This document shows, one piece after another, positions 1 to 10,758 of a DNA stretch of 64,000 nt. The stretch comes from Gallionellaceae bacterium. GTDB taxonomy: Bacteria; Pseudomonadota; Gammaproteobacteria; Burkholderiales; Thiobacillaceae. The position numbers were made by a program, and so were the translations under genes. The first letter of the stretch is position 1. Every line of letters begins with the position of its first letter. The notes under the pieces are model-generated. The model searched no databases. It was not told where the DNA came from and worked only from the letters and a program-made list of their open reading frames with translations. The DNA is taken from the NCBI GenBank assembly GCA_028714735.1, contig JAQTLU010000003.1, positions 62,001 through 126,000 of the forward strand, given 5' to 3'.

Positions 1-1
1 C

Positions 2-805
2 TTCGTGTTGCTCGGTCGCTTGCTCGGCCAGGCCGGCAAGGTCAAGGCCGGCAGCTACATGGTGGGCAAGCCGTTGTCGCCCTATCAACTGCTCAACAAG
101 GTCACCCTGGGCGAGACCCTGCTCGCCAAGGTCACCGTGATCGAAGGCTGGAGCTTCGCCCAGATGCGTGCCGCAATCGATGCCGACCCTCACCTGCGCC
201 ACGATAGCGCCGGCATGTCGGACGCCGATCTGCTCAAGGCCATCGGAGCAATCGAGGCTTATCCGGAGGGACTGTTCTTTCCAGATACCTATTTTTTCGA
301 CGCCGGCGCCAGTGACCTGGATCTCTATCGCCGCGCCTATCACACCCTGGCCGGCAAGCTGGCCACGGCCTGGCAGGGCAGGCTGGCTGGCCTGCCCTAT
401 GCTTCGCCTTACCAGGCGCTGATCATGGCCTCCATCGTCGAGAAGGAGACCGGCGCCCCGGACGAGCGGCCGCTGATCGCCTCCGTCTTCCTCAACCGGT
501 TGCGCATCGGCATGCGCCTGCAGACCGACCCGACCGTGATCTATGGCCTGGGCGAGCGCTACGACGGCAACCTGCGCAAGGTCGACCTGCTGACCGATAC
601 GCCGTACAACAGCTACACCCGGGCCGGCCTGCCGCCGACGCCGATCGCCTTGCCGAGCGAGGCGGCCATCGACGCCGTGCTGCACCCGGACAGCAGCCGG
701 GCGCTGTATTTCGTCGCCAAGGGTGGCGGCCGGCACCAATTTTCCAATACCCTGGATGAGCATAACCGGGCAGTAGACCGCTACCAACGCGGAGGCAGAG
801 GATGA
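2..805 (+). CDS. mltG: Endolytic murein transglycosylase MltG, 5'-truncated by window edge
   Basis: MltG cleaves nascent peptidoglycan glycan strands at the outer face of the inner membrane and acts as a terminator of glycan polymerisation. About 267 C-terminal residues are visible. The catalytic glutamate motif SIVEKETG is present, followed by the family's [15 protein letters not shown] and [15 protein letters not shown] segments. The N-terminal membrane anchor and the beginning of the LysM-like part lie before the window; by comparison with the roughly 340-residue E. coli protein some 70 residues are missing. The stop overlaps the tmk start by four bases (ATGA), so this is the first visible gene of an mltG-tmk-holB-pilZ-tatD operon, the same order as yceG-tmk-holB-ycfH in E. 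coli. The identification is firm; only the start is unknown. Confidence 0.95.
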   Translation, partial: FVLLGRLLGQAGKVKAGSYMVGKPLSPYQLLNKVTLGETLLAKVTVIEGWSFAQMRAAIDADPHLRHDSAGMSDADLLKAIGAIEAYPEGLFFPDTYFFDAGASDLDLYRRAYHTLAGKLATAWQGRLAGLPYASPYQALIMASIVEKETGAPDERPLIASVFLNRLRIGMRLQTDPTVIYGLGERYDGNLRKVDLLTDTPYNSYTRAGLPPTPIALPSEAAIDAVLHPDSSRALYFVAKGGGRHQFSNTLDEHNRAVDRYQRGGRG

Positions 806-1407
806 GGGGCCTGTTCATCACCCTGGAAGGCGTCGACGGTGCCGGCAAGAGCAGCCACGTCGAATGGCTGGCGGCACATTTCCGTTCGCTCGGCCGCAGC
901 GTGCTGTTTACCCGCGAACCGGGCGGCACGCCGCTGGGCGAGAAACTGCGCGACATTGTCCTCCATGACGCCATGCACCCGGAAACCGAGGCCCTGATCA
1001 TGTTTGCCGCCCGGCGGGAGCATGTCGAGCAGGTCATCCACCCGGCCCTGGCACGCGGCGAGGTGGTGATCTCGGACCGTTTCACCGATGCCAGCTTCGC
1101 CTATCAGTGCGGCGGCCGTGGCTTGCCCGAGGCACGTCTGGAGATACTGGAAAACTGGGTGCATGGCGACCTGCAACCTGACCTGACCCTGCTGTTCGAT
1201 GTGCCGGGCGAAATCGCCCAGGCACGCCTGGCTGCGGCACGTGAGCCGGATCGCTTCGAGCGCGAGCGGATGGACTTCCATAGCCGGGTCCGCGAGGCCT
1301 ACCTGCGCCGGGCGATGCGTTACCCGAACCGGATCAGGGTGATCGACGGCAGTCGCACACTCGATGAAGTACGCGCCCAACTGGCGGTGACTTTGGAGCC
1401 GTGGTGA
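802..1407 (+). CDS. tmk: Thymidylate kinase
   Basis: Phosphorylates dTMP to dTDP with ATP, the step needed for dTTP supply in DNA synthesis; cytoplasmic. The protein is 201 residues, normal for the family. The P-loop GVDGAGKSS is at residues 10-18, the substrate-binding [10 protein letters not shown] follows, and the [11 protein letters not shown] motif is near residue 92. The lid region EPDRFERER resembles the arginine-containing lid of Gram-negative enzymes. The start overlaps the mltG stop (ATGA) and the end overlaps the holB start, which implies translational coupling within the operon. Confidence 0.97.
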   Translation: MRGLFITLEGVDGAGKSSHVEWLAAHFRSLGRSVLFTREPGGTPLGEKLRDIVLHDAMHPETEALIMFAARREHVEQVIHPALARGEVVISDRFTDASFAYQCGGRGLPEARLEILENWVHGDLQPDLTLLFDVPGEIAQARLAAAREPDRFERERMDFHSRVREAYLRRAMRYPNRIRVIDGSRTLDEVRAQLAVTLEPW

Positions 1408-2399
1408 GCCTGCATCCCTGGAATCGCGACCTCTGGCAGGAACTGACCGGCGACCGTGCCCGCCTGCCCCATGCCTTGTTGTTGTACGGACCCAAGGGCA
1501 TCGGCAAGCGCGAGTTCGCTGCCGATCTGGCGCAATGGCTGCTCTGCGAGTCGCCCGGTCCGGACGGCGCCTGTGGCCATTGCAAGGCCTGCGGCTGGTA
1601 CGAGCAAGGCGCCCACCCGGATTTCAAGCTGGTTGAACCCGCCGCTGAGTCCGCGCGCGAGGATGAGCCTGGGAAGAAGGGCGGAAAATTCATTACCATC
1701 AACGAAATCAGGAGTCTGGGAGACTTTCTTGGTTTGGTGTCTCATCAGGGGGGCTGGCGCGTGGTAGTGGTCCAGCCGGCCGAATTGCTCAACGCCGCGG
1801 CCGCGAATGCGCTCTTGAAGACGCTCGAAGAACCGCCCGCCAACGTACTGATCGTGCTGGTTGCGCATCAACCTAGGCGGTTGCCGGCCACCGTGCGCTC
1901 GCGTTGCCGCAAGCTGGCAGTCGGCTTGCCCGCCAGCGAGCAAGCGCGTGCCTGGCTGGCGGAGCAGGGTATGCAGGCACCGATGGCGATACTGGATGAG
2001 GTGGGCGGCGCCCCTCTGCTGGCCATCGAATGCGCCGAACCCGAACGCCTGGCTCGGCGGTCGCGTTTTCTTGCCGTCCTGGCCAAGCCGACGGCGGAGG
2101 GCCTGTCCAGGCTGGCCCAGGAATCGCAGCAACGCGTCGAGGAGTGCTGGGGCTGGCTGACCCGCTGGTTGTATGACCTCCTGGTTATCCAGGCCAACGG
2201 GCAGACGCGCTACTTTCCCGATTCCGACCAGGCCTTGCGCAAACTGGCCGCCAGGGCCAGTCCTGCGTCACTCTGGCAATGCCAGCAGGAACTGATTGCC
2301 GCCGGGCGCTGGTTGCGGCACCCGCTGAATGGCCAGTTGTTGCTAGAATCATGGTTGTTGCTCTACTTGGATGCGTTGGAGACGAAGCATGGAAGATAG
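1401..2399 (+). CDS. holB: DNA polymerase III delta' subunit
   Basis: Delta' is part of the clamp-loader complex that places the beta sliding clamp on primed DNA. The 332-residue length is typical. Visible features are a P-loop-like [10 protein letters not shown] at about residues 30-39, a zinc-binding cysteine cluster ([16 protein letters not shown], about residues 50-65), a LLKTLEEPP segment and the SRC motif in TVRSRCRKL that senses the neighbouring ATPase subunit. Two GTG codons (1401 and 1404) can serve as start; 1404 gives the common GTGA overlap with the tmk stop. It sits between tmk and pilZ, which is the usual proteobacterial order. Confidence 0.95.
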   Translation: MVSLHPWNRDLWQELTGDRARLPHALLLYGPKGIGKREFAADLAQWLLCESPGPDGACGHCKACGWYEQGAHPDFKLVEPAAESAREDEPGKKGGKFITINEIRSLGDFLGLVSHQGGWRVVVVQPAELLNAAAANALLKTLEEPPANVLIVLVAHQPRRLPATVRSRCRKLAVGLPASEQARAWLAEQGMQAPMAILDEVGGAPLLAIECAEPERLARRSRFLAVLAKPTAEGLSRLAQESQQRVEECWGWLTRWLYDLLVIQANGQTRYFPDSDQALRKLAARASPASLWQCQQELIAAGRWLRHPLNGQLLLESWLLLYLDALETKHGR

Positions 2400-2757
2400 T
2401 CCGCAGGGGCAAATGTCCGGTCGTGCCGGCATGCTTTCCTTGAGCATCAAGGAGCGTACGGCGTTATTTGCCGCTTACATGCCTTATCTCAAAAATGGCG
2501 GCCTGTTCATCCCCACCAGTCGGCTGCACCAGATGGGCGACCAGGTCTACATGCTGTTGTCCCTGATGGATGACCCGACCAAGCTGCCGTTGTCCGGCAA
2601 GGTGGTCTGGATCACGCCCGCAGGCGCGCAGGGCAACCGCCAGCAGGGCATCGGTGTGCAATTCGACAGCAGCGAATCCTCCTCCATCGTGCGCAACAAG
2701 ATCGAACTCATACTCGGCAACGCCATGAAGGCGACTCGCCAGACCCATACGATGTAA
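2389..2757 (+). CDS. pilZ: Type IV pilus PilZ-domain protein (degenerate c-di-GMP site)
   Basis: A 122-residue single-domain protein matching the short PilZ found downstream of holB in pseudomonads and betaproteobacteria, where it is required for type IV pilus biogenesis. I start it at the ATG at 2389, inside the holB end, because the sequence before it (GGAGACG) can serve as ribosome binding site; an in-frame ATG lies 18 bases upstream. Recognisable segments are GGLFIPT, the LSGKVVWITPAG strand and GIGVQF. The RxxxR and D/NxSxxG motifs that bind cyclic di-GMP are not present, as in Pseudomonas PilZ, so it probably acts by protein contact. It is co-transcribed with the replication genes before it. 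Confidence 0.85.
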   Translation: MEDSPQGQMSGRAGMLSLSIKERTALFAAYMPYLKNGGLFIPTSRLHQMGDQVYMLLSLMDDPTKLPLSGKVVWITPAGAQGNRQQGIGVQFDSSESSSIVRNKIELILGNAMKATRQTHTM

Positions 2758-2829
2758 TTCGGCGAAGAGATGAAGGGATGGGGAAGAAACCTCATCCGCC
2801 CGCTGATCGCCCTTCACTTCCTCCACACC

Positions 2830-3600
2830 ATGTTCGTCGATTCCCACTGCCATATTGATTTCCCCGATTTCACCGAAGGCGCGGCGCCGCTACTGGAGCA
2901 CATGCAGGCCGCCGGGGTGAGTCACGCCTTGTGTGTTTCCGTTAGTCTGGAACGCCTGCCCGGCATCCTGGCACTGGCTCAGGCCCATGCGAATATCTAC
3001 GCCTCGGTGGGTGTCCACCCGGACCATGAGGATGCCGCCGAGCCGGACGTGGCGACGCTGGTGAAACTGGCCGAGCATCCCAGGGTGGTGGCGATCGGCG
3101 AAACCGGACTGGATTATTTCCGCCAGGCCCGCGAGGCCGTGGACTGGCAACGCGATCGCTTCCGGGTTCATATCCGTGCCGCGCGCGAGTCCGGCAAGCC
3201 GCTGATCATCCACACCCGCAACGCGGCGGCGGACACCCTGGCGATCATGGCCGAGGAGGGCGCCGGCGAGATCGGCGGCGTCATGCATTGCTTCACTGAA
3301 AGCCGGGAAGTCGCCGAGGCCGCATTGGAGATGGGCTTCCATATTTCCTTTTCCGGCATCGTGACCTTCAAGAATGCGGCCGACTTGCGTGACGTGGCCA
3401 AGCAGGTCCCGCTCGATCGGTTGCTGATCGAGACGGATTCGCCCTACCTGGCCCCCATGCCGCACCGTGGCAAGCGCAACGAACCGGCCTATGTCCGGCA
3501 TGTCGGCGAACTGATCGCGGAATTGAAGGGCATGAGCCCGGACGAACTGGGCGAGGCGACCAGCCGGAATTTCTTCCGGCTGTTCGATCAGGCTGTTTAA
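2830..3600 (+). CDS. tatD: TatD-family metal-dependent hydrolase (YcfH-like)
   Basis: A TIM-barrel hydrolase of the TatD/YcfH family, Mg-dependent 3'-5' exonucleases or phosphodiesterases; the exact substrate cannot be read from sequence. The protein begins MFVDSHCHIDF, whose HxH pair is the first metal-binding motif, so the start at 2830 is chosen over an in-frame ATG 60 bases upstream. Further family motifs are GETGLDYF, PLIIHTRNA, GVMHCFTES and LIETDSPYLAP. The length, 256 residues, is standard. It ends in a stop that overlaps the stop of the convergent clpA gene (shared TTAA). It is the last gene of the mltG-tmk-holB-pilZ-tatD cluster. Confidence 0.93.
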   Translation: MFVDSHCHIDFPDFTEGAAPLLEHMQAAGVSHALCVSVSLERLPGILALAQAHANIYASVGVHPDHEDAAEPDVATLVKLAEHPRVVAIGETGLDYFRQAREAVDWQRDRFRVHIRAARESGKPLIIHTRNAAADTLAIMAEEGAGEIGGVMHCFTESREVAEAALEMGFHISFSGIVTFKNAADLRDVAKQVPLDRLLIETDSPYLAPMPHRGKRNEPAYVRHVGELIAELKGMSPDELGEATSRNFFRLFDQAV

Positions 3601-5861
3601 ACGGGAACGGCTTCTTCCTCGTAGCCGAGTTTGATCTGGCCGGCCTCGTCGATATCGACCGTGACCTCGCCGCCGTTGGCCAGGCGGCCGAACAGCAGTT
3701 CGTCGGCCAGTGCCTTGCGGATGGTATCCTGGATCAGGCGGGCCATCGGCCGGGCGCCCATCAGCGGGTCGAATCCGTTCCTGGCCAGGTAGGCCTTCAA
3801 CTCATCGGTGAAGCGGGCTTCGACCTTCTTGGCATGGAGCTGGTCCTCCAACTGCATCAGGAACTTGTCGACCACGCGCAGGATAACTTCCTCCGAAAGT
3901 GACGCGAAGGAAATGGTTGCGTCCAGGCGGTTGCGGAATTCCGGCGTGAACAGGCGCTTGATGTCGGCCAACTCGTCGCCCTTCTTCTCGGGCAGCGAGA
4001 AACCGATGCTGGCCTTGTTGAGTGTCTCGGCGCCGGCGTTGGTGGTCATGACAATGACGACGTTGCGGAAGTCCGCCTTGCGACCGTTGTTGTCGGTCAG
4101 GGTGCCATGGTCCATGACCTGGAGCAGGATGTTGTAGATATCCGGATGGGCCTTCTCGATCTCGTCCAGCAGCAACACCGCATAGGGGGTCTTGGTAATG
4201 GCCTCGGTCATCAGGCCACCCTGTTCGAAGCCGACATAGCCCGGAGGCGCACCGATCAGGCGGGAGACGGCATGGCGCTCCATGTATTCCGACATATCGA
4301 AGCGGATAAGTTCGACGCCCAGGGTATAGGCGAGTTGGCGGGCGACCTCGGTCTTGCCGACCCCGGTGGGGCCGGTAAACAGGAAGGAGCCGATCGGTTT
4401 CTGCGGATTGCCGAGGCCGGAACGCGACATCTTGATCGCGTTGGCGAGGGCCTCGATGGCCTTGTCCTGGCCGAACACCACGGCCTTGAGGTCGCGGTCG
4501 AGGTTTTTCAGCGAGTTGCGCTCGTCAGCGGCAACGTTCTTGGCCGGAATGCGGGCGATCTTGGCGATGATGTCCTCGATCTCCTTGTTGGTGATGACTT
4601 TCTTCTGCTTGGTCTTGGGCAGGATGCGCTGGGCCGCGCCGGCTTCGTCGATGACGTCGATGGCCTTGTCGGGCAGGTGGCGGTCGTTGATGTAGCGCGC
4701 CGACAACTCCGCCGCCGTACTCAAGGCCGCGTTGGTGTAGCGGACGCCGTGATGCGATTCGAAGCGCGATTTCAGGCCGCGCAGTATGGCGATTGTCTCG
4801 TCTACGCTGGGTTCGTTCACGTCGATTTTCTGGAACCGGCGGGAGAGGGCATGATCCTTCTCGAACACGCCGCGGAACTCGTTGTAGGTGGTCGCGCCGA
4901 TGCAGCGCAGTTGGCCGGAGGACAATGCCGGCTTGAGCAGGTTGGAGGCATCCAGCGTCCCACCCGAGGCCGCGCCGGCCCCGATCAGGGTGTGGATCTC
5001 GTCGATGAACAGGATCGCGTTCGGATTGCTGGTGAGTTGCTTGAGCACCGCCTTCAGGCGTTGCTCGAAGTCGCCCCGGTATTTGGTACCGGCGAGCAGG
5101 GCGCCCATGTCGAGGGCATACACCGTCGCTTCTGCCAGTATCTCGGGAACCTGGTTTTCCACCACGCGGCGGGCCAATCCCTCGGCAATGGCGGTCTTGC
5201 CGACACCAGCCTCGCCGACCAGCAGCGGATTGTTCTTGCGCCGGCGGCACAGGGTCTGGATCACCCGCACCAGTTCCTTGTCGCGGCCGATCAGGGGGTC
5301 GATGCGGCCGGCCAGCGCCTGGGCATTCAGGTTGACGGTATACGCTTCCAGCGGCGAGGCGTTGGCGCTATCGCCTTCCGGTTCCTGCCCGCTGCTTTCG
5401 GCGCGCCCGGTCGGCGTGCTCTCCTGCGGCGCCTTGGCGATACCGTGCGAAATATAGTTGACCACATCCAGGCGGGTGATGCCCTGCTGGGTCAGATAGT
5501 GCAAGGCATGTGAATCCTTTTCACCGAACAGGGCCACCAGCACGTTGGCGCCGGTAACCTCCTTTTTGCCGGAGGACTGGACATGCAGGATCGCCCGCTG
5601 GATCACCCGCTGGAAACCCAGTGTCGGCTGGGTATCGACTTCATTCTCACCGGGCAATTGTGGTGTGTGTTTTTCGATGAACTCGGTCAACTGCAGGCGC
5701 AGACCGTTGATGTCTGCCGCGCAGGCCCTCAGCACTTCCGCTGCAGAGGGATTGTCGAGCATCGCCAGCAACAGGTGCTCGACCGTGATGAACTCGTGAC
5801 GCTTCTGCCTGGCCTCCATGAAGGCCATGTGCAGGCTGACTTCCAGTTCCTGGGCAATCAT
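3597..5861 (-). CDS. clpA: ATP-dependent Clp protease ATP-binding subunit ClpA
   Basis: ClpA is the AAA+ unfoldase that feeds proteins into the ClpP peptidase, including N-end-rule substrates delivered by ClpS. The 754 residues show a double Clp N-domain (about 1-145), a first AAA domain with Walker A GEAGVGKT (near 215) and Walker [10 protein letters not shown], and a second AAA domain with [11 protein letters not shown] (near 500) and [12 protein letters not shown]. The acidic linker near residues 145-170 is variable. I place the start at 5861, preceded by a GGAGGAG site and overlapping the clpS stop as ATGA, rather than the upstream in-frame ATG at 5882. clpP is not in the window. Confidence 0.97.
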   Translation of the reverse strand: MIAQELEVSLHMAFMEARQKRHEFITVEHLLLAMLDNPSAAEVLRACAADINGLRLQLTEFIEKHTPQLPGENEVDTQPTLGFQRVIQRAILHVQSSGKKEVTGANVLVALFGEKDSHALHYLTQQGITRLDVVNYISHGIAKAPQESTPTGRAESSGQEPEGDSANASPLEAYTVNLNAQALAGRIDPLIGRDKELVRVIQTLCRRRKNNPLLVGEAGVGKTAIAEGLARRVVENQVPEILAEATVYALDMGALLAGTKYRGDFEQRLKAVLKQLTSNPNAILFIDEIHTLIGAGAASGGTLDASNLLKPALSSGQLRCIGATTYNEFRGVFEKDHALSRRFQKIDVNEPSVDETIAILRGLKSRFESHHGVRYTNAALSTAAELSARYINDRHLPDKAIDVIDEAGAAQRILPKTKQKKVITNKEIEDIIAKIARIPAKNVAADERNSLKNLDRDLKAVVFGQDKAIEALANAIKMSRSGLGNPQKPIGSFLFTGPTGVGKTEVARQLAYTLGVELIRFDMSEYMERHAVSRLIGAPPGYVGFEQGGLMTEAITKTPYAVLLLDEIEKAHPDIYNILLQVMDHGTLTDNNGRKADFRNVVIVMTTNAGAETLNKASIGFSLPEKKGDELADIKRLFTPEFRNRLDATISFASLSEEVILRVVDKFLMQLEDQLHAKKVEARFTDELKAYLARNGFDPLMGARPMARLIQDTIRKALADELLFGRLANGGEVTVDIDEAGQIKLGYEEEAVPV

Positions 5862-6169
5862 CGGTACTCCTCCATCATGCATTGCAGCGGGTGCTGGTGC
5901 TCACGGGCGAATCCGGTAACCTGGCCGACCTTGGTTTCCGCGATGTCGCGAGGATAAATCCCGGCCAGGCCGGCGCCCTCATTATGGACCTTCAGCATGA
6001 CGACGGTGGCTTTTTCACGGTCCATCCCGAAAAAGCGTTCCAGCACCGTCACGACGAATTCCATCGGCGTGTAATCGTCGTTCAACAGCATCACTTTATA
6101 CATGGAAGGCGGCGGTGCAGCGACCTTTCCAGGCAGGAGCGCGGCTTCATCTTGATGTTTGATTGCCAT
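5858..6169 (-). CDS. clpS: ClpA adaptor ClpS
   Basis: ClpS recognises proteins with destabilising N-terminal residues and hands them to ClpAP. It has 103 residues with a flexible N-terminal tail and the conserved core: the [10 protein letters not shown] pocket motif, a MLKVHNEG helix segment and the C-terminal ETKVGQV strand. It is translationally coupled to clpA through an ATGA overlap. The gene is divergent from the cold-shock gene; about 180 bases separate the two starts. Confidence 0.97.
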   Translation of the reverse strand: MAIKHQDEAALLPGKVAAPPPSMYKVMLLNDDYTPMEFVVTVLERFFGMDREKATVVMLKVHNEGAGLAGIYPRDIAETKVGQVTGFAREHQHPLQCMMEEYR

Positions 6170-6231
6170 GCTTGGTTACCGTTCAAAACGCTGCAGCTAT
6201 TGTGCGTGCGTGTAATTTTTTTTCAAGGGTG

Positions 6232-6260
6232 TTGACGACATCCTGGACCGCAGTTAAAAA
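6232..6260 (+). promoter_or_regulatory. Candidate sigma-70 promoter for the cold-shock gene
   Basis: TTGACG at 6232-6237 and TAAAAA at 6255-6260 are separated by 17 bases. The predicted transcript would start near 6267 and carry a leader of roughly 80 bases before the csp start codon. The -10 match is only partial, so this is a motif call and not a mapped promoter. Confidence 0.4.
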
Positions 6261-6349
6261 GTCACCGTTTGGCGCAGTTCGAGTCCTACCCGCTGGTGTT
6301 GGCTTGGCCCAAACGCATCATTTATCACTGTTATGTAGGGAGTTTTTAT

Positions 6350-6553
6350 ATGGCCACTGGCACTGTGAAATGGTTCAACGACTCGAAGGGTTTCGGCTTC
6401 ATTACCCCCGATGGTGGCGGCGAAGATGTTTTTGCCCATTTTTCCGCGATTCAATCCAAGGGTTTCAAGTCCCTGAAGGAAGGCGAGCGCGTCACCTTTG
6501 ACGTAACGGATGGCCCCAAAGGCAAGCAGGCCGCCAATATACAACCGGCCTGA
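6350..6553 (+). CDS. cspA: Cold-shock-domain protein (CspA family)
   Basis: A 67-residue single-stranded nucleic-acid binding protein with one OB-fold cold-shock domain. RNP1 (KGFGFITP) and RNP2 (DVFAHFSAI) are both intact, as is the leading TGTVKWFN. The start at 6350 is preceded by AGGGAG at a good distance; in-frame sequence upstream does not encode a conserved protein. Which paralogue of E. coli it corresponds to cannot be decided. It is a single-gene unit ending in a strong intrinsic terminator. Confidence 0.95.
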   Translation: MATGTVKWFNDSKGFGFITPDGGGEDVFAHFSAIQSKGFKSLKEGERVTFDVTDGPKGKQAANIQPA

Positions 6554-6570
6554 TCAAGCATTGATCCGAG

Positions 6571-6602
6571 CGGGCGGGCGTTCAGGCGCCCGCCCGTTTT
6601 TT
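6571..6602 (+). terminator. Intrinsic terminator after the cold-shock gene
   Basis: A perfect 10-bp stem (CGGGCGGGCG at 6571-6580 paired with CGCCCGCCCG at 6587-6596), a six-base loop and six T residues. It lies 17 bases after the csp stop. Confidence 0.92.
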
Positions 6603-6654
6603 CTGTGCCCCTGTGCTATACCGACATAAATTCGGCGTAACTCAGGAGCATGAG

Positions 6655-6831
6655 ATGGATACCGGCCCGGTAGCCCCCCCCACCAATCAGGCTGTGTCGC
6701 CGCCTGTCGAGCGTCTGCTTACCGGGCTGTGGCAACAACGGGAGGAACTGGGGCTGATTGCCGACGAATTGCTCGCCATCTTTCGCAGTCATGGCCTGAC
6801 CCCGCCTCAGGACACGGAAAAACATGCCTGA
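6655..6831 (+). CDS. Small hypothetical protein, 58 residues
   Basis: Not recognised. The start at 6655 is favoured by an AGGAG sequence eight bases upstream. The N-terminal 20 residues are proline- and threonine-rich, followed by a predicted amphipathic helical part containing LLTGLWQQREELG and LLAIFRSHGL. No signal peptide or membrane segment is seen. It follows the csp terminator and converges on icd, whose stop begins 13 bases after this gene's stop. It could be a regulator or stress peptide, but nothing in the sequence says so. Confidence 0.55.
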   Translation: MDTGPVAPPTNQAVSPPVERLLTGLWQQREELGLIADELLAIFRSHGLTPPQDTEKHA

Positions 6832-6843
6832 GGCGGCCTCCGC

Positions 6844-8082
<1,239 letters not shown>

Positions 8083-8109
8083 GATAACTCCTGGTAAAGA
8101 CGCAAAAAA

Positions 8110-8733
8110 ATGAGCCGCATCATCCTGTTCAACAAGCCTTGGGGCGTGCTGAGTCAATTCACCAGCGAGGACGGCCATCCGGGCTTGAGCGAGTACATCG
8201 ACCTGCCGGGTTTCTATGCCGCCGGCCGACTGGATGCGGACAGCGAAGGTTTGCTTATTCTAACCGACGACGGGGGGCTTCAGCATCGGCTTGCCCACCC
8301 CCGATTCGGCAAGGAAAAGACCTATCTGGTCCAGGTCGAGGGCGAACCGAACGACGCGGCGCTGGCAGTGTTGCGGCAGGGTGTCGACCTGGGTGATTTC
8401 GTCACCCGACCGGCCAAGGCGGGCCGGATTGCCGAGCCTGAGAGCTTGTGGCCGCGTGACCCGCCGGTTCGTTTCCGCAAGGCCATTCCCACCAGTTGGA
8501 TTGAACTGACCATCCAAGAGGGCAAGAACCGTCAGGTGCGCCGCATGACCGCCAAGGTCGGCTTGCCGACCCTGCGCCTGATCCGCTGGCGATTAGGCGA
8601 CTGGAGCCTGGACGACATCGCGCCGGGTAAATGGCGGATGGAAGAGGTCAGCCCGCCGCGATCCGTTCCCGCCACTGGCGGGCGTGGCGGACCAGGTGGG
8701 CCTCGTCGATCGAGAGGCAGCGACCGTCCTTGA
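8110..8733 (+). CDS. rluE: 23S rRNA pseudouridine synthase RluE
   Basis: Pseudouridine synthase of the RsuA/RluE group, expected to modify U2457 of 23S rRNA. The catalytic aspartate is in [17 protein letters not shown] (near residue 45), and the family motifs KEKTYLVQV and [10 protein letters not shown] are present. Its last 25 or so residues are glycine-, arginine- and proline-rich and lie in the region that overlaps the 3' end of the convergent amidohydrolase gene by 86 bases. This tail may be a late extension by stop-codon loss. Assignment to RluE rather than RluF or RsuB rests on the short N-terminus without an S4 domain and on the icd neighbour. Confidence 0.88.
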   Translation: MSRIILFNKPWGVLSQFTSEDGHPGLSEYIDLPGFYAAGRLDADSEGLLILTDDGGLQHRLAHPRFGKEKTYLVQVEGEPNDAALAVLRQGVDLGDFVTRPAKAGRIAEPESLWPRDPPVRFRKAIPTSWIELTIQEGKNRQVRRMTAKVGLPTLRLIRWRLGDWSLDDIAPGKWRMEEVSPPRSVPATGGRGGPGGPRRSRGSDRP

Positions 8734-9991
8734 CCACCATCTCGCCCGCTACCCAGACGTGCCGTACCTGTTCCCGGCCGGCGCTGTAGACCAACTGCGA
8801 GATGGGATCGTAGCAGGGCTGCATGGATGCCCCGGAAAGGTCGACTGCCACGATGTCGGCCTGTTTGCCGGGCAGTAGTGAGCCGATCTGGCCATCGAGC
8901 CCCAGTGCCCTGGCACCGTTGAGGGTGGCCATGGCCAGTGCGGCATGGGCCGGCACGACGTCGGCACGGCCGGACATGCCCTTGGCCAGGAGGGCGGCCA
9001 GGCGCATTTCCTCGAACACGTCCAGGCGGTTGTTGCTGGCAGCACCGTCAGTGCCGATACCGATATTGATCCCGTCTTCGAGCAACTGCGCCGTGGGCGC
9101 GCCGCCATTGGCCAGTTTGAGGTTCGAACTTGGGCAATGAGCTACGTGGCAACCCTGCTCGGCCAGAAGGGTGATCTCTTCGTTGCTCAGGTGCACGGCA
9201 TGGACCCCGATGAATTGGGGCCCCAGCAAGCCCAGTTGGTGCAAGCGCTCCAGCGGCCTAAGCCGGTAAGTGTCCAGGCTCTGGTGGATCTCGTCGTGGG
9301 TCTCGTGGATATGCATGTGGATCGGCAGATCCAGTTGCGCTGCGTAGGTCTGTACCTTCTCGAGCGTCTTGTCCGTGCAGGAGTAGGGTGCATGAGGCGC
9401 CAGGCAGAACGACACCAGCGGCTGGTGCCGGTAGGCATCGCGGACTTCCATGCCTTTCTGCAGATAGCCGTCGGGGTCGGCCGCCCAGGCGGATGGAAAA
9501 TCGATCACGATGATGCCTGAGGCAACCCGCATCTTGGCTTCCAGTGCCGCCTCGATGGTGGCGTCCTGGAAAAAATACATGTCGTTGAAGCAGGTAACGC
9601 CGCCTTTCAGCATTTCCAGGCAGGCTAGCCGGCTGCCGTCCATGACGAACTCGGGCGACATCCAGCGCGCCTCGGCCGGCCAGATATGCTCATTCAGCCA
9701 ACTCATCAGAGGCAGGTCGTCGGCGTAGCCACGCAACAGCGCCATGGCGGCATGGCTGTGCAGGTTGACCAGTCCGGGTATCAGCGCGTGACCCGGGAGG
9801 CGTACGCGCTCGCGAAAGAGATAACGGGAATCGGCCTCGTGGCTGGGTAGTATGTCCTGGATTCGGCCTTCGCCGACGATCAGGCTGTGGTGCTCCAGCA
9901 CCTTGCCCGCAGGTTCCACGGGCACGACCCAGTCGGCGTCAATACGGAGATCTACTACAGTTTGGTTACGCATGCCCGGAATGCTATTCAT
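8648..9991 (-). CDS. mtaD: TRZ/ATZ-family amidohydrolase, probable MTA/SAH deaminase
   Basis: A zinc-dependent aminohydrolase of the TrzA/AtzB/MtaD family. Members deaminate S-adenosylhomocysteine, 5'-methylthioadenosine or related purines; the real substrate is uncertain. Metal ligands are visible in [25 protein letters not shown] and [12 protein letters not shown], the last carrying the catalytic-site aspartate. The protein is about 447 residues if it starts at 9991; starts at 9973 and 10018 are also possible and none has a strong ribosome binding site. Its 3' end overlaps rluE tail-to-tail. A nearby role in quinone biosynthesis or the methyl cycle (ubiG is a common neighbour in betaproteobacteria) cannot be shown here. 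Confidence 0.82.
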   Translation of the reverse strand: MNSIPGMRNQTVVDLRIDADWVVPVEPAGKVLEHHSLIVGEGRIQDILPSHEADSRYLFRERVRLPGHALIPGLVNLHSHAAMALLRGYADDLPLMSWLNEHIWPAEARWMSPEFVMDGSRLACLEMLKGGVTCFNDMYFFQDATIEAALEAKMRVASGIIVIDFPSAWAADPDGYLQKGMEVRDAYRHQPLVSFCLAPHAPYSCTDKTLEKVQTYAAQLDLPIHMHIHETHDEIHQSLDTYRLRPLERLHQLGLLGPQFIGVHAVHLSNEEITLLAEQGCHVAHCPSSNLKLANGGAPTAQLLEDGINIGIGTDGAASNNRLDVFEEMRLAALLAKGMSGRADVVPAHAALAMATLNGARALGLDGQIGSLLPGKQADIVAVDLSGASMQPCYDPISQLVYSAGREQVRHVWVAGEMVVKDGRCLSIDEAHLVRHARQWRERIAAG

Positions 9992-10031
9992 GTGTGGCCT
10001 GAACAGCAAGCCGGGCAAACAAGTACTGCGA

Positions 10032-10523
10032 TTATTGCTGCCCGGCGTCCGTGGCCTTGAAGAAGACGGCGGCTGAATTACGGAAGTTGTCTGCCGTGGT
10101 CTTGACCAGATTGGTGTAGCACTCCTGAAAATTGATGTTTCCCGGCTGGCTGGCTGCCATATCGCTTGTAACGGCGGGAGAAGTGGCTGGAGCGCTGGCG
10201 ACGACGACGGGGGTTTCTGTTGGTGCTGCGGTGGCTTGAGTCACGGCGGGAAGCGCAGGTGCTTCTGCAGGTTCGGGAGCTGGAACAGGCGCTGCGACAG
10301 TGACCACGGGAAGGACGGGGGCATCTTCCTGACACGCGGGATCAAGCAGGCCGCGACCAGGACAACCTATTGTCTTGTATAAGTTGCTGCCGATTGTTTT
10401 GCCGGTTTCGCTCGCCGAATTGGCCGGGTTGTAATACGGCTCTCCGATTGATTCGGCCTGGGCTGCACCCATCGACACGAGTGCAGTGGCAAGACAAGTC
10501 ATAAAAATATTATGGGTACGCAT
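10032..10523 (-). CDS. Exported protein with shared N-terminal module, 163 residues
   Basis: Not a family I can name. The N-terminus has a Sec signal peptide with cleavage likely after AQA. The mature N-terminal 40 residues (EPYYNPANSASETG, TIGCPGRGLLDPAC) closely match the same region of the larger exported protein encoded at 10759-12171. The central part (about residues 65-125) is a low-complexity linker rich in alanine, proline, valine and threonine. The C-terminal 35 residues contain one cysteine (FQECYTNLVKTTADNF). The conserved cysteine pair in the shared module suggests a disulfide in the periplasm. The two genes run the same way and are probably paralogues that share one partner or anchoring site. 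Confidence 0.7.
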   Translation of the reverse strand: MRTHNIFMTCLATALVSMGAAQAESIGEPYYNPANSASETGKTIGSNLYKTIGCPGRGLLDPACQEDAPVLPVVTVAAPVPAPEPAEAPALPAVTQATAAPTETPVVVASAPATSPAVTSDMAASQPGNINFQECYTNLVKTTADNFRNSAAVFFKATDAGQQ

Positions 10524-10685
10524 GGTTACTCCTTATTAGAAAATATGAATATGCTCAATTGTCGCTTAAGTGGCTGTGTTCATGCTATCGAAAACTGGCC
10601 TGGGAGCCCTTTCTGCGGATACTTTGGGTCCGGCATCCCGCACGGTTGTGCGGATGCACACTGATTCAGCCAATATCCGGGATGC

Positions 10686-10713
10686 AAAAAAATGCGCCCC
10701 TCAAGGGCGCATT
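10686..10713 (-). terminator. Intrinsic terminator after the PAxY-repeat gene
   Basis: Read on the minus strand: a nine-base stem (AATGCGCCC / GGGCGCATT), a short loop, and a run of T residues (the A tract at 10686-10692 on the plus strand). It lies about 45 bases after the stop of the repeat protein gene. Confidence 0.85.
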
Positions 10714-10758
10714 GGAAGAATCTCCCGGGTGGCCCGGGGGATGGGTTTCTTCGCTCGT

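Noticed and set aside
4107-5513. 468-codon open frame opposite clpA
   Set aside because: It is antisense to ClpA's conserved AAA modules; no ribosome binding site or domain of its own.
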